This document shows positions 33,501-43,604 of a stretch of 64,000 nucleotides of DNA, piece by piece. The stretch covers positions 194,538,949 to 194,602,948 of the forward strand of contig JAKSZU010000006.1 of assembly GCA_026018925.1 (NCBI GenBank), in the 5' to 3' direction. The translations under genes and the position numbers were made by a program. Positions within the stretch are counted from its first letter, which is position 1. The number at the start of each line of letters is the position of its first letter. The notes beneath the pieces were generated by a model, which searched no databases, had not been told where the DNA came from, and saw only the letters and a list, made by a program, of their open reading frames with translations. The stretch comes from Tupaia tana (taxonomy: Eukaryota > Chordata > Mammalia > Scandentia > Tupaiidae).

Positions 33501-33887
33501 AAACTAAGAATTACTTTTCTACTCTAAACGTAGTCATGGTTTTTAATTTTTTTTTTTCAAACAAAACCTTTTATCCTCAGCAAAATTGAGGTTTAAGCGC
33601 TATTTTAAATGTAAAATTTATAATTTATTTTTTAGCACATTAGTACATTCCCTGGGGGTAAAAATATCCTTAATTGAAAATCATAAGTTAACTGATTTGC
33701 TCCAAGATCAAAGTTAGGAAGAGAACTTTTCAACTTCTAGTTCAAGATGTTTTCTTGTTAATAAATGTGCACAGTATAATGTAATGTTCAGTGCTGGAGA
33801 TATAGATATATATACATATACATTGTATATATATCCTTATTTGATTATTATGCACTATATGCATGCCTTAAATAAAACCATACTGTA
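33501..33887. other. Unassigned AT-rich stretch
   Basis: No gene. T-run at 33547-33557, TA-rich tract at about 33800-33835. The end (AAACCATACTGTA) is probably the left TSD of the next SINE. Confidence 0.5.
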
Positions 33888-34728
33888 GGGGCCAGCAAGT
33901 GGTGTGGTAGTTAAGGTGCTGGACTCCTACATGGATGACTGTGGTTTGAGTCCCTGTCCTGGAGGCTTAAAAATCATTTCGGGTGTGTGTGTGAGTGTGC
34001 TCAAAATCCTAGGAAGAACCCTCCTACAGTGTTGACAGAATGTAAATTAGTATAACCACTGTGGAGAACAATATGGAGATTCCTCAGAAACCTACAAATA
34101 GAAGTACCATATGGCCCACTAATTCCACTCTTAGGTATTTACCCAAAAGATAGGAAAAACCCTCAGTCAGAAGTACATTTGCACATCTATGTTTATTGCA
34201 GCATTATTTACAATTGCTAGGACATGGAATGAACGCAGATATTCAAAAACAGTTGAATGGATTGAAAAAAAATGTGGCATATGTACTCTATGAAATACTA
34301 TTTGGCTATTGAAAGCAATGAGACCCTGACATTTGATAGAAAGTGGATGATATGGAAGATTTAATCCCAAGCAAAGCAAGCCAGAGTAAGAGAGACTTTG
34401 TATGTCACTGCTCAATATATACTCAATGTCTTGATCCTATAATAGAAACTGGAAGATTGGAAGGTATAATAGCAGGGAGGGCAATGGTAGATACTAGAGA
34501 TAGTAAGGAAGGGTTATGGGGTGGATAACAGAGGGAGGAAAGGAGGTAGGGGAACAGGGAAAGAAAGCAAACAATATGTTTAACTGACACAAAAATGAAA
34601 AGTTATTTGGTGATGATAATGTATACATTAATGTCTTTGCCATGACTGGTATGCACTGAATTTGTGCTGGAAAAAATCATGTGCAGTGTAAAGATGTATA
34701 GTGAGTAAATGTAAATTATATATATGAA

Positions 34729-34772
<44 letters not shown>

Positions 34773-34978
34773 CACACACATCAATTTGAAGCCATAATAA
34801 AAAAGAAAAACTACCAATTAAAAAAGAATCCTAGGAAGAGAATGGAAAAGAAGGGATTGGCGGAGTGGCCATCACCCTGGGCAGTGATTTCTTACCTTCT
34901 CTCTCTTGTTTTCTCTCAATGTGAGTTCATCCACCCTATGGTAGAAACCTAGAAAAACATAAACAAAAAAACCCCAGA
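33888..34978 (+). mobile_element. SINE A-old split by an L1
   Basis: The head half (33888-34017) has GGGGCCAGCAAGTGGTGTGG and B box GGTTTGAGTCC. The tail half (34827-34978) has GAGAATGGAAAAGAAGGGAT and CCCTATGGTAGAAACC. Together they make one SINE interrupted by 34018-34826. A probable outer TSD is AAACCATACTGTA (33875-33887) and ATACCATATTATA (34994-35006), 10 of 13 matching. Confidence 0.88.
34018..34826 (+). mobile_element. 5'-truncated L1 inserted in a SINE
   Basis: Sense L1 3' end: ACCACTGTGGAGAACAATAT, CCACTAATTCCACTCTTAGG, ATTGAAAAAAAATGTGGC, GATAGAAAGTGGATGATATG, then AT-rich simple repeat (34734-34768) and an A-rich tail. Flanked by AATCCTAGGAAGA (34005-34017 and 34827-34839), which belongs to the host SINE body. 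About 810 nt, no intact ORF2 frame. Confidence 0.93.
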
Positions 34979-35006
34979 AAAATAAAAACAAAAATACCAT
35001 ATTATA

Positions 35007-35267
35007 TTATACAATGATATATATTATTTATATGTAAATCAGACATCATATTTCAAAAAAAATTAAAAAATTTTCCATGCAAAACATTATTTTGTATTTA
35101 TATCTTACTATTATAATCTAATTTGACAACATTTTTTCCAAGTTTGCCATTTTAGACATTCCTATTATAATTAACTTTGCCCTGTATGTTACATTTCTTT
35201 GCATATGTTCTGTTCTCTATCAGCATTTAATATATGGCTTCTTTAATTCACTTCTATTAGAGGTCTT
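35007..35267. other. Unassigned AT-rich stretch
   Basis: No gene or recognised repeat. Confidence 0.5.
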
Positions 35268-35390
35268 CAAAAAGTTAATGGAAAATGCATATTATGAAAA
35301 AGCTATGCATGAATTTCAAAATTTTTACACCAAATAAAACCTTGTACTTTCTATTTTTTCATGAACTTTTAAGATTCACTTCTTATCTTT
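35268..35390. mobile_element. Palindromic MITE copy
   Basis: GAGGTCTTCAAAAAGTTAAT, GAAAATGCATATTATGAAAA, GCTATGCATGAATTTCAAAA and end TTTCATGAACTTTTAAGA. The central 50 nt closely match the 52.8 kb copy. Confidence 0.7.
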
Positions 35391-35592
35391 TACTCTGGAG
35401 TCATCTAAAAATTTGGGGAGGGGAGACTGTGTCTAATCCTTGACATGACTAGGTATTTTTTTCTGTTGCTTGTCTGTATCACTGAGCATAGTGATCTTAC
35501 TCTGTCTTTTTTCAACTGAGGGTAGATTTTGTTCTTATTAAATTTTGGAGAAATCCCTTTTTGTAGTCATGCTAAATAATGATGTTAAATTA
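35391..35592. other. Short unassigned gap
   Basis: No gene or recognised repeat in about 200 nt. Confidence 0.5.
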
Positions 35593-35663
35593 TTGGATCA
35601 TGGGAAAAGTCGTGACACATTTTTGTATGGAAAAAATACCTCATGACTTTTCTAACAACCCAA
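35593..35663. mobile_element. Mini-mariner (MADE1-like), second copy
   Basis: A 71-bp element between TA dinucleotides (35591-35592, 35664-35665). The left end TTGGATCATGGGAAAAGTCG pairs with the reversed right end TTGGGTTGTTAGAAAAGTCA. Same family as 21246-21328. Confidence 0.78.
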
Positions 35664-35665
35664 TA

Positions 35666-36335
35666 CTTTCTCTTCTCCATGCGGACTCCAACACATAGAG
35701 ATGTTCAAAATTTTCTCTCTTCTTAACTGATGTGAGTTCTAAAGAGGCAACTCCATACATATAATTCTGGCTAAAATCCTCAGAGACATACATACTTGGG
35801 TCTCTTCTCATAACCTTCATTGAATCTATCAGTAATTTCTGTTGGTTCTGCCATCAAACTTTATCTAGGAATTGACCAGTTGTCACCCCTTGCATTGCTA
35901 TCTTCTGGAATGTGACGGTATCTGGCCTGCATCATTTCAGTAGCCTTCTGACTGTTGTCCTTACTTTTTTCCTTGCCTTCTGATAGTCTATTCTTAATAC
36001 TTTCAGCAGGGAAGGCAGTTTGTTTCACTACGTGAACCAACTCTACTAACTTCCTAAAGAATCAAGGTAAAAGCCCAAGTTCTTAGTGTAACCTCCAAGA
36101 TTCTACTCAACTCTTAGTATCAGACTCATGATCTTTCACTCTGCCATAGTCATCATGCTGGCTTCTTTGTTGTTACCAAAAAATGGCAGCCAAGTCCCAG
36201 CCTCAGGGATATGAACAAACTGTGTTGTGCTTGGAAGGCTCTTGCTTTAAAAATCACCTGGCTTGGTCCCTTACTTCTGTCAGGGTTCTGCCCAGATGTG
36301 ACTTTCTCAGAGAAGGCTTCTTTGCTACCCCACTT
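35666..36335. other. Unassigned non-coding stretch
   Basis: About 670 nt. Pieces such as AACTTCCTAAAGAATCAAGG suggest an old repeat, but no family is recognised. No coding evidence. Confidence 0.4.
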
Positions 36336-36566
36336 CCCACCCTCCCCCCCCCCCCCCCCCCAGGACATGTGCTTTCTGGAGAGTGACAGAGAGAGGGAAA
36401 GTGAGAAATCAATCCCTGAGGGAATGCCATGCCAAAATTCCTTCTCCTCTATTCTACTCCTGGGATTTTGGGCACACATGAACAGCATAAATATCAAGCC
36501 ATTGGGTCCAGGACTCAAACCACGGTCGGCCATTTGGGAATCCAGTCATCTTAACCATCATGAGCC
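36336..36566 (-). mobile_element. SINE A-old with poly-C in place of the T tail
   Basis: Antisense: after a C-run (about 36345-36361) comes AGGACATGTGCTTTCTGG, AGAGTGACAGAGAGAGGG, body, B-box complement GGACTCAAACC, end ATGAGCC. Flanked by ACCCCACTT (36327-36335 and 36567-36575). On the element's own strand the 3' tail is G-rich, not A-rich. Confidence 0.82.
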
Positions 36567-36714
36567 ACCCCACTTTAAATTGCAACTCATTTCACCCCTG
36601 GCACTGTAAATTCCTTGTCTTTATTTTTCTTCATAAGCATAAGCCTTATGATTACTGAAAACCATATATTTGACCTATTTTTAAAATTTATTTTAAAATT
36701 GGTCATTCATTATT

Positions 36715-36879
36715 TTTATTTATTTAGTTTTAGAGAGAGATTTTTGCTATAGTATACATGTGCTCTCCAGAGAGACAGAAAGAGAGAAATATCCCCAACC
36801 TCCCAGGAAGGATGGCCACAACACAATCCCTTCTCCTCCATTCTCCTCTTGGGATTTTGGGCATGAACACACACACACA

Positions 36880-36914
<35 letters not shown>

Positions 36915-37321
36915 CTGGTGTTGAGTTTTAAGCTGCCAGGTCCAGCATTCATACTGCGGTCTACTGGTCCACTACGTGGGAGTCCAGTGATGTGACCATT
37001 ACACCATCTACTGCATCTACTGGTCCTGGTCTTTTTTTTTGAGAGTTTTTTTTTTTTTTTTTTGCTATAGGGTGCGTGCACTCGCCAGAAAGACAGAGAG
37101 AAACAGAGAGAAAGAAAGCGAGAAATCACCACCCAGGGGGGATGGCCATACCGCAATCCCTTCACCTCCGTTCTCCTCTTGGGATCTTGGGCACGCACGC
37201 ACATGTGCCCAGCGTGAGTTTAAGCCACCAGGTTCGGGACTCGAACCATGGTCGACTACATGGGAGTCCAGCGACATAGCCATTACGCTAACTGCTAGTC
37301 CCTACTGGTCCTGGTTTTTTC
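36715..37321 (-). mobile_element. SINE A with CA expansion, carrying a nested SINE
   Basis: 36715-37030 plus 37303-37321. Antisense: AGAGAGATTTTTGCTATAGT, CTCCATTCTCCTCTTGGGAT, a CA repeat (36870-36913), head GTGACCATTACACCATCTAC. A second SINE (37031-37302) sits at its head. Probable outer TSD TCATTATT (36707-36714 and 37322-37329). Confidence 0.85.
37031..37302 (-). mobile_element. SINE A-young inserted at the head of another SINE
   Basis: Antisense copy from TTTTTTTTGAGAG to CGCTAACTGCTAGTCCC, with B-box complement GGGACTCGAACC. Flanked by TACTGGTCCTGGT (37018-37030 and 37303-37315), which derives from the host SINE head. Confidence 0.94.
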
Positions 37322-37334
37322 TCATTATTATAAA

Positions 37335-37440
37335 AGTTTCATCAGGGCAGGGATTTTTCCTTCATTTGTTTTCGCTGCAGAATTTTTAGAACAGTATTTC
37401 CAGTAGGCACTGAATAAGTATTTGCTAAATAAAAACAAAA
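37335..37440 (+). mobile_element. L2 3' end
   Basis: TCATCAGGGCAGGGATTTTT, AGAACAGTATTTCCAGTAGG and CACTGAATAAGTATTTGC follow the sense L2 3' end. Confidence 0.7.
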
Positions 37441-37679
37441 AATAGGGGTTCTGCTTTCTCACTTATCCTCCAACTCCCATTTGAACTATGAAACTATTAC
37501 CTGCTTGTGAAGGCTTCCCAGAAGTCATAACCAAACATTTGTCACCCTCCATTTAATGGAAAACTTCAATACATATGTTTTCTAGCACTGATTATGGTAT
37601 ACATTTCTATAAATTTCTGTGACATTTTTCTTCCTAACCTATGAGCAACCCAAGGGAAATGATGATAATTTATTAATCT
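37441..37679. other. Short unassigned gap
   Basis: About 240 nt between two L2 ends, not recognised. Confidence 0.5.
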
Positions 37680-37775
37680 CTAGGCCCCTACCATTTAGAA
37701 CAATGCCTGGTACACAACAGTAATTCAATAGATAGTTGCTGATTGAATAAGTTAATGAATGAGTAGTCTAAGAGA
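37680..37775 (+). mobile_element. L2 3' end
   Basis: GGCCCCTACCATTTAGAAC, AATGCCTGGTACACAACAG and GATTGAATAAGTTAATGAA are a second sense L2 3' end. Confidence 0.75.
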
Positions 37776-38164
37776 AACACACTTATTCACAAATAAGTTT
37801 CCTACTTCAAAGTGGTAGCTGGCCCACAATTAATATCATTGTTAATAGTCATAATGTTGATAATGGAGGCATCTCTGTGACTGGGATGGGTCATCTATAA
37901 AATTTCCTTGAAAGAAAGAAAAGTTGGGGTTTATGTTCTTGGCTTCCATCGCTTTATAGCAAAAGACCAGAGGACTAAAGAGTATGTTTTCATATCACTG
38001 GCTAGAACAATTCCCTAGTAAATTATTGGATACATCCTATTAGGCAAAACTGGAAATCTTGGTAAAATAGTTAAAATATCTGTAATTATCAAGAATGGTA
38101 AACTATGAAGGTCTTAACCATGTTTCTAAGATCACCTAGCTCTGACAAGGACTGCAATTGAATT
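37776..38164. other. Unassigned non-coding stretch
   Basis: About 390 nt, no repeat family recognised, no coding signal. Confidence 0.45.
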
Positions 38165-38521
38165 AGTATGTTTGTGTCCCCTCCTGCCTACCCCGTCAAT
38201 TTATATGTTGAAATTCAAACCCCTAAGGTGATGGTATTAGCAGGTGGGGCCTTGATAGGTAATTAGTTCATGAAGGCTCTACCTTCATCATTGGGATTAA
38301 TGTCCTTAAAAAGATTTGACCTCAGAGAACTAGTTTACCCTTTCTACTATGTGATGACACAAAAAGAAGGTACTATCTAAGGGGAGATAGGCCCTCACCA
38401 GACTCTGAATCTACCAACTTCTCGATCTCGCACTTCCCAGTCTCCAGGGAAATATATTTCTGTTGTTTATAAGCCACCTGGCTTATGATATTTTGTTACA
38501 ACAGCCTAAATAGACTAACAC
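38165..38521 (+). mobile_element. MaLR LTR (MLT1/MST-like)
   Basis: TTTGTGTCCCCTCCTGCC, AATTTATATGTTGAAATTC, GGTGATGGTATTAGCAGGTG, GGGCCTTGATAGGTAATTAG, CTTCCCAGTCTCCAGGG and TTGTTACAACAGCCTAAATA give the sense LTR order, ending AGACTAACACA. Solo LTR. Confidence 0.85.
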
Positions 38522-38583
38522 AATATGATTAGATTATTATGGCAATATTTTTCTTTTTTGTTCTATTTTATTATTTTAGGATT

Positions 38584-38617
<34 letters not shown>

Positions 38618-39108
38618 AGACGTTTTTGCTATAGGGCACGTGCGCTCGCCAGACAGACAGAGACAGGGAGACAGAAAGCGAGAAATCACCTCCCAGGGGG
38701 GATGGCCACGCCGCAATCCCTTCTCCTCCATTCTCCTCTCGGGATCTTGGGCGCGCACACACACGTGCTCGGCATGAGTTTTAAGCCACCTGGTCCGGGA
38801 CGTGAAACACGGTCGGCTACATGGGAGACCAGCGACATAGCCATTACACTAACTGCTGGTCCCAGTTTTGTTATATAGTATGTGTGCTTGCCAGAGGCAG
38901 ACAGAAAGAGAATGAGAGGAAAAATGAGAGGTCATCCCCCAGGGGAATGGCTATACCAAATCCCTTCTCCTCCAATTTCCTCTTGGGTTTCTGGGTACAC
39001 ATACTCATGTGCCTGGTAGGATTTTCAAGCTGTCTGGTTCAGGACTTGAACTGCACAGTTGGCCATATGGGATCCAGTGCCTTAACCTTCATGCCACCTA
39101 CTAGACCT
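38522..39108 (-). mobile_element. SINE A-old carrying a nested SINE in its tail
   Basis: The body (38864-39108) is antisense: GTTATATAGTATGTGTGC, CTCCTCCAATTTCCTCTTGG, B-box complement GGACTTGAACTG, end GCCACCTACTAGACC. Its T-rich tail (38540-38590) is separated from the body by a younger SINE (38589-38862). Confidence 0.82.
38589..38862 (-). mobile_element. SINE A-young, B-box variant subfamily, nested
   Basis: Starts with a T-run of about 30, then GAGACGTTTTTGCTATAGGG, and ends CACTAACTGCTGGTCCC. The B-box complement GGACGTGAAAC reads GTTTCACGTCC, the variant type. Inserted in the tail of an older SINE; the short flank AGTTTT is shared. Confidence 0.92.
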
Positions 39109-40359
39109 CTTCATTATTTTGTTTTTAAAGAGAGAAATTTCTCTAAAGCAATGAGGCTTTGGAGAAAATTTTTTCTGATGTTTTTCTAAATACAAAACAG
39201 ATCTATAGACCCAGAGAAACGTATGCTGTGACATATACGCATATTTAATGCATATTCAAAAAGTTGTTGTTGCATAATAAAGGCCAGTGAAATGAAGCGT
39301 TGAATGTTACGATACAACCAATAACATTAGAAGGTTTGGCAGAGCTGCTACTGTCTGTGTGGCAAAGGAAATGCCACATGTCTATCTGCCAAAGGTTGGC
39401 ATAAGGCTGATACTGTATTTCAGCATAAGCGAGTGGGAGAGAATAAAAAGATCCATTTTGATTTTTGTGGTCCAACAGGAACACATATTTATTTGGCTTT
39501 TACAAATTTGGTCATTGCAAAGTTTCCCTGAAGAGGAACCAAAAAAATCTTTTCCTTTGCAAATGACAATTCCCAAGGTGAGGTGAGGAGATATCAGCAA
39601 CCGATGAGAAAAGGAAGTCTGTATTTCAATGGTGCCCTACTTTTCCATTTTCTCTTTATTAAAAATTCAGCTTTTGTTGAGCCCAGAAAGTGAAAACTGC
39701 CACCTCACTGATGTAAGTAATCAAATGGTCCTTAAAGCAAAAGTATACATTGTGATCTGAACATATTCCGCTGAGGTATTAAAGTAAATGAGTCCTTGCC
39801 AGGGGATCTGTTATAAATTCAAGAAACCTCTATGTAAGATTCAGTAGAAGCATTGACCCTGTGCTTTTCAACAGCAAAATTTGTAGTGTATGTGTGTTTA
39901 TATATTTGTACTTAGGCCATATATGGATCTTTGATTCTTATGTTAACAACCACCACAACAAAAAAAAGCAAAAAGAACAAAACACCACTTCCAAGAAACA
40001 CCACCCCAGATGGTGTGTCCATCCATGTGGATAAGTGTGGCTGAGAACACTGAAGCATTCTGTGCTCTGCATCCTCCCTGCTGGGCACCCAGCCTTCAAG
40101 TGACCCTGTGTTGTCCCTGGTAGTGCCTCCTGCTTGTAATGCTGCCTGTTCACTTCACAATCTGCAGGCTTCATGTGCTCCAAAGACACTGGTCCTTTTC
40201 TGCTTGCTGCAGAATGGGTTGGCTGGCATGGCTGTTGCTTCTCAGGGGTATGGTGCTTTGCTCCTAGGTAGCTGCCCATTCTTGTCACAGTTACTTCGTC
40301 CCTTCTGTTGACCATTTGGCCACGGTTTGACACTAAGGCTGAAGTGAGTTCATTTTATT
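39109..40359. other. Repeat-poor non-coding stretch, 1.25 kb
   Basis: No recognised repeat. A minus-strand frame of 131 codons (39938-40333) and a plus-strand frame (40108-40311) overlap, typical of chance in a GC-richer patch. 39240-39600 could be conserved non-coding sequence. Confidence 0.4.
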
Positions 40360-40531
40360 CCTTGATCTTCATAATAGCAACCTAATGCATTCAGCAAATG
40401 TTGAAGCAATTAACATTTTATTTAGGATTTGATTTAATCAAATGCCTTGTAAGGCAGGTAACATAGATGTTGTTTGCATTTTAGAGACAATAATTTGAAG
40501 CCAATAGAATGTACTATGTACTCAAGGCCTA
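40360..40531. repeat. Duplicated segment, copy 1 (L2 end plus MIR-like)
   Basis: By my alignment about 90% identical to 52551-52722 over 172 nt, same orientation. It contains an L2-3'-end-like part (GATCTTCATAATAGC...GCATTCAGCAAATGTTGA) followed by antisense MIR-like sequence. Shared phrases include CAAATGCCTTGTAAGGCAG and GATGTTGTTTGCATTTTA. Confidence 0.8.
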
Positions 40532-40689
40532 GATGTACACTAAGGGTCAGATAGTCATCATATTTTATGGTACAAACCTGAATCTTAGCTTCAAATGAAC
40601 CCAAATTCAAATATGTATAGAAATAAGCTATTTGAGCCTCATATTCCTAATAGATAAAATGTTCGTAGTAAGACTCAAATAAAATAATA
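40527..40689. repeat. Duplicated segment, inverted partner at 21.8 kb
   Basis: The reverse complement aligns with 21787-21960 through CTAGATGTACACTAAGGGTC, AACCTGAATCTTAG, GCCTCATATTCCTA and AGTAAGACTCAAATAAAAT, with small indels. MIR-like in part. Confidence 0.7.
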
Positions 40690-40851
40690 TGAAGTGAGTT
40701 CCCTGACTAAGGAGAGGTACAGCCTGTAGGGATACTAACCAAGAAGGTCAGTGAGTTGCATGTGAATATGGCATGATATTTGGGAATGCCAGTCATGAGC
40801 TACATTAAGGGTTGGCTTTTCTGGAGACATGAAAGAAGGGATTCTTTAAAA
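40690..40851. other. Short unassigned gap
   Basis: About 160 nt between the duplicated segment and an L1 end; nothing recognised. Confidence 0.5.
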
Positions 40852-41155
40852 GAAGACTAAAAAGACTGGACGACATAAAAGCATTGAAAATTGTTATGGA
40901 CACTAGGAACAAAATGGAAGGAGAGTGGGAGAGGGGAAGAGTATAAGAAAGGAAATTTTGGGGAAAAATAGAGAGGTAAGACATTTGTGGGACACATATG
41001 GTTTATCACCTGTTGATGATGATGTTGTGTATAGTAGTCTCAACTGGGCTGGTCTGAGGTGTATATCATGCTCGGGTAAAGTCTCTTTATAATTTAAATC
41101 AGGTATAATGGTTGAATGTATAAATAATAATAATAAGGAAAAAGAAATAGAATCA
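40852..41155 (+). mobile_element. L1 3' UTR fragment
   Basis: CATAAAAGCATTGAAAATTG, TTATGGACACTAGGAAC, GTGGGAGAGGGGAAGAGTAT, ATGGTTTATCACCTGTTGAT and AATGTATAAATAATAATAAT match the 54.65-54.91 kb L1 end closely. 5'-truncated. Confidence 0.9.

Positions 41156-41189
<34 letters not shown>
41156..41189. repeat. CA microsatellite
   Basis: About 16-17 CA units immediately after the L1 end. Confidence 0.95.
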
Positions 41190-41191
<2 letters not shown>

Positions 41192-41320
41192 GCCTTCTAT
41201 TCTAATCTCTCCAATTTCGTATCTCTCTCTATTCCCACCATTCCTGTTTCTGCTACTACTACTAATTTTCCTAAAGCCTCAGTCAAAACAATACAATATT
41301 CTGTTAAAAAAAAATCACCC

Positions 41321-41580
41321 TACAGAACCAGCAGTTAGCGTAATGGCTATGTCGCTGGACTCCCACGTAGTCGACCGCGGTTCGCGTCCCGGACCCGGTG
41401 ACTTAAAACCCACGCCAGGCGCGTGTGCGTGCATACCCAAGATCCCGAGAGGAGAATGGAGGAGAAGGGATTGCGGCGTGGCCATCCCCTCTGGGGGGTG
41501 ATTTCTCGCTTTCTATCTCTCTGTCTCTCTCTGTCTGTCTGGCGAGTGCACGCGCCCTATAGTGAAAAACCTCTCAAAAA
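41321..41580 (+). mobile_element. SINE A-young, B-box variant subfamily, with TSD
   Basis: Sense: TACAGAACCAGCAGTTAGCG, B box GGTTCGCGTCC (usual A replaced by C), GACCCACGCCAGG-like body, CCCTATAGTGAAAAACC and A tail. Flanked by AAAAAATCACCC before (ending 41320) and after (ending about 41594). Confidence 0.93.
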
Positions 41581-41594
41581 AAAAAAAAATCACC

Positions 41595-42327
41595 CAAACA
41601 ATGCAAAACAAAAAACTACAGATGAACACACTGTCTTTACTTGGCATTCAAGGATCTCCTTATGTGAGTTGTCCAAATAGTTCCAGTAACTTTTTATCTC
41701 TCTGTCAATAAGTGGTGACAGTAATAATACCATTATGTAGTTTTATTGGCCGTTATTAATTATGAAAAGCATTTTCATTGTTATAACATGCTCATTTTCT
41801 CCATTCCGCACATGAAGAAAGTACACTTTAAGATATGCTAGCACACATCTGAGAGACTAAGCACGCCTCGGAACACTCTGAGTGAACATTTGGGAATTCT
41901 GGAGAGCACCACTTTGGCATTTATTTGTAAAATTTAAGTACTTTGAACAGTATCACAGTAGGCCAAAGTTCTCTATTCTTTCCTGCTGTTGCTAAGTAGA
42001 TCGAATACTCTAAACTGATTCCTTGAGCTTATCATACTCCCTTGGCAATGCAGAGGGACTCCAAGGGGTTCTCTAAGCTTTTACTCATTTAGACATCTTA
42101 AGAATATTGTATCTATTGCATGTTGAGGCCCCCAGAGGCTGTAGCACAGCTCTTAAATGATTTTTCACTTGTAGCTAAAAGTAGTTGTTTCAAAATAATC
42201 CCTACCAGAATGCATTATCATTTTATAATATTGTGTTAGAGCCATGATTGCCTGCTAGAGTCATTGGGGATGGGGGAGGGAGCACTTTTGATAAAGGACA
42301 CAGATATCATTGCCATCTTTTCTTGAT
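41595..42327. other. Unassigned non-coding stretch
   Basis: About 730 nt with no recognised repeat. No ORF of note. Confidence 0.45.
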
Positions 42328-42343
42328 AAGAAAGTAAGCAATG

Positions 42344-42597
42344 GGGACCAGCAGTTAGCGTAATGGCTATGTCGCTGCCTCCCACGTAGTCGATCGCGGT
42401 TCGAGTCCCGGACCCGGTGGCTTAAACTCACGCTGGGCGCATGTGCGTGCGTGCCCAAGATCCTGAGAGGAGAATGGAGGAGAAGGGATTGCGGCGTGGC
42501 CATTCCCCTGGGGGGTGATTTCTCGCTTTCTATCTCTCTGTCTCTGTCTGTCTTGCGAGCGCACGCACCCTATAGCAAAAACCTCTCCAAAAAAAAA
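42344..42597 (+). mobile_element. SINE A-young with 16-bp TSD
   Basis: Sense: GGGACCAGCAGTTAGCGTAA, B box GGTTCGAGTCC, CpG-rich head and body, A tail. Flanked by AAGAAAGTAAGCAATG (42328-42343 and 42598-42613). One of the youngest canonical B-box copies. Confidence 0.95.
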
Positions 42598-42640
42598 AAG
42601 AAAGTAAGCAATGATGCTACTCTTAAAACTATAGCATAAG

Positions 42641-42763
42641 GGGGCTGGTAGGTGGCGTGGTGGTTAAAGGCACTGGACTCCCACCCACATGACCAACAGT
42701 AGTTCGAGTCCCAGGCTTGCTCTCTCCCTCTCACTCCTGCTCTCTCTCTCTCTCTCTATCTAT

Positions 42764-42814
<51 letters not shown>

Positions 42815-43144
42815 TCTGTCCCTCTCTGGTCAAATTAAGACAAACAAATAAAGAAATAAAGTGAAATAAAATAACTTTTTTTTTTGCTATAGGGTGCGTG
42901 AACTTGCCAGAAAGAGAGAGAGAGAGAAACAGAAAGCAAGAAATCACTCCCCAGGGGTGATGGCCACTCCACAATCTCTTCTCATCCATTCTCCTCTCAG
43001 GATCTTGGGCATGCATGCACACATGCCTGGCTTGAGTTTAAGCCACCGGGTCTGGGACTCAAACAACGGTCGACTACATGAGAGTCCAACGACAAAGCCA
43101 TTAGGACAACTGCTGGTCCCAATAAAATAATTCTTAAAAAAAAA
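42641..43144 (+). mobile_element. SINE B with CA expansion and a nested SINE
   Basis: Sense: GGGGCTGGTAGGTGGCGTGG, B box AGTTCGAGTCC, CT-rich stretch, CA repeat (42766-42811), TCTGGTCAAATTAAG, then the A-rich tail, interrupted by 42877-43120. Outer TSD ACTATAGCATAAG (42628-42640) and GTTATAGCATAAG (43145-43157). Confidence 0.92.
42877..43120 (-). mobile_element. SINE A inserted in the tail of a SINE B
   Basis: Antisense: TTTTTTTTGCTATAGGGTGC, body, B-box complement GGGACTCAAAC, end CAACTGCTGGTCCC. Flanked by AATAAAATAACTT on the left and AATAAAATAATTCTT on the right (from 43121), duplicated host tail. Confidence 0.92.
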
Positions 43145-43157
43145 GTTATAGCATAAG

Positions 43158-43604
43158 ATTGAACACACAATAAGCATTCAATAATTATTTGCGGGATGCT
43201 GAAACAAATGGAAACATTTTCTCTCTTCATTTAATGGTACAGATCAGCTATCAGTGTTGCCTGGAACACCTTTATTATATATATTTAATCAACCTAGAAA
43301 CAATGCTCATGGACTCAGTACTTTTACACTTCATGGACACGGATGCAGGTCTAAGTTTAGGCCTTTTCATTTTGTCAGTTTCCCTGAACTGCTGAGTCCC
43401 GCGTGAACAAAAGAAAATTAAATAAACTGAGGACAGCTGAAGTACTGCCTCTATGAATTCAGAACTTCTACCCTACCCACATGTCAAATGGAATCATCTC
43501 ACTAGCAACAAGGAGAGGCCATTTTCATTAAAGATTTCCATGAGGCACTTTGAGGGTAGGCTCCTTACTTGCTTGAACTCGACTTTCACCTGAGCCTAAT
43601 TTGA
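43158..43604. other. Unassigned non-coding stretch
   Basis: About 450 nt; no recognised repeat or coding signal. Confidence 0.45.

Noticed and set aside
36716-37204. 162-codon minus-strand frame with a cysteine-valine run
   Set aside because: Two nested SINEs plus a CA repeat translated through.
39938-40333. 131-codon minus-strand frame in repeat-poor DNA
   Set aside because: No recognisable domain; overlapping open frame on the other strand; no splice or promoter context. Most likely chance.
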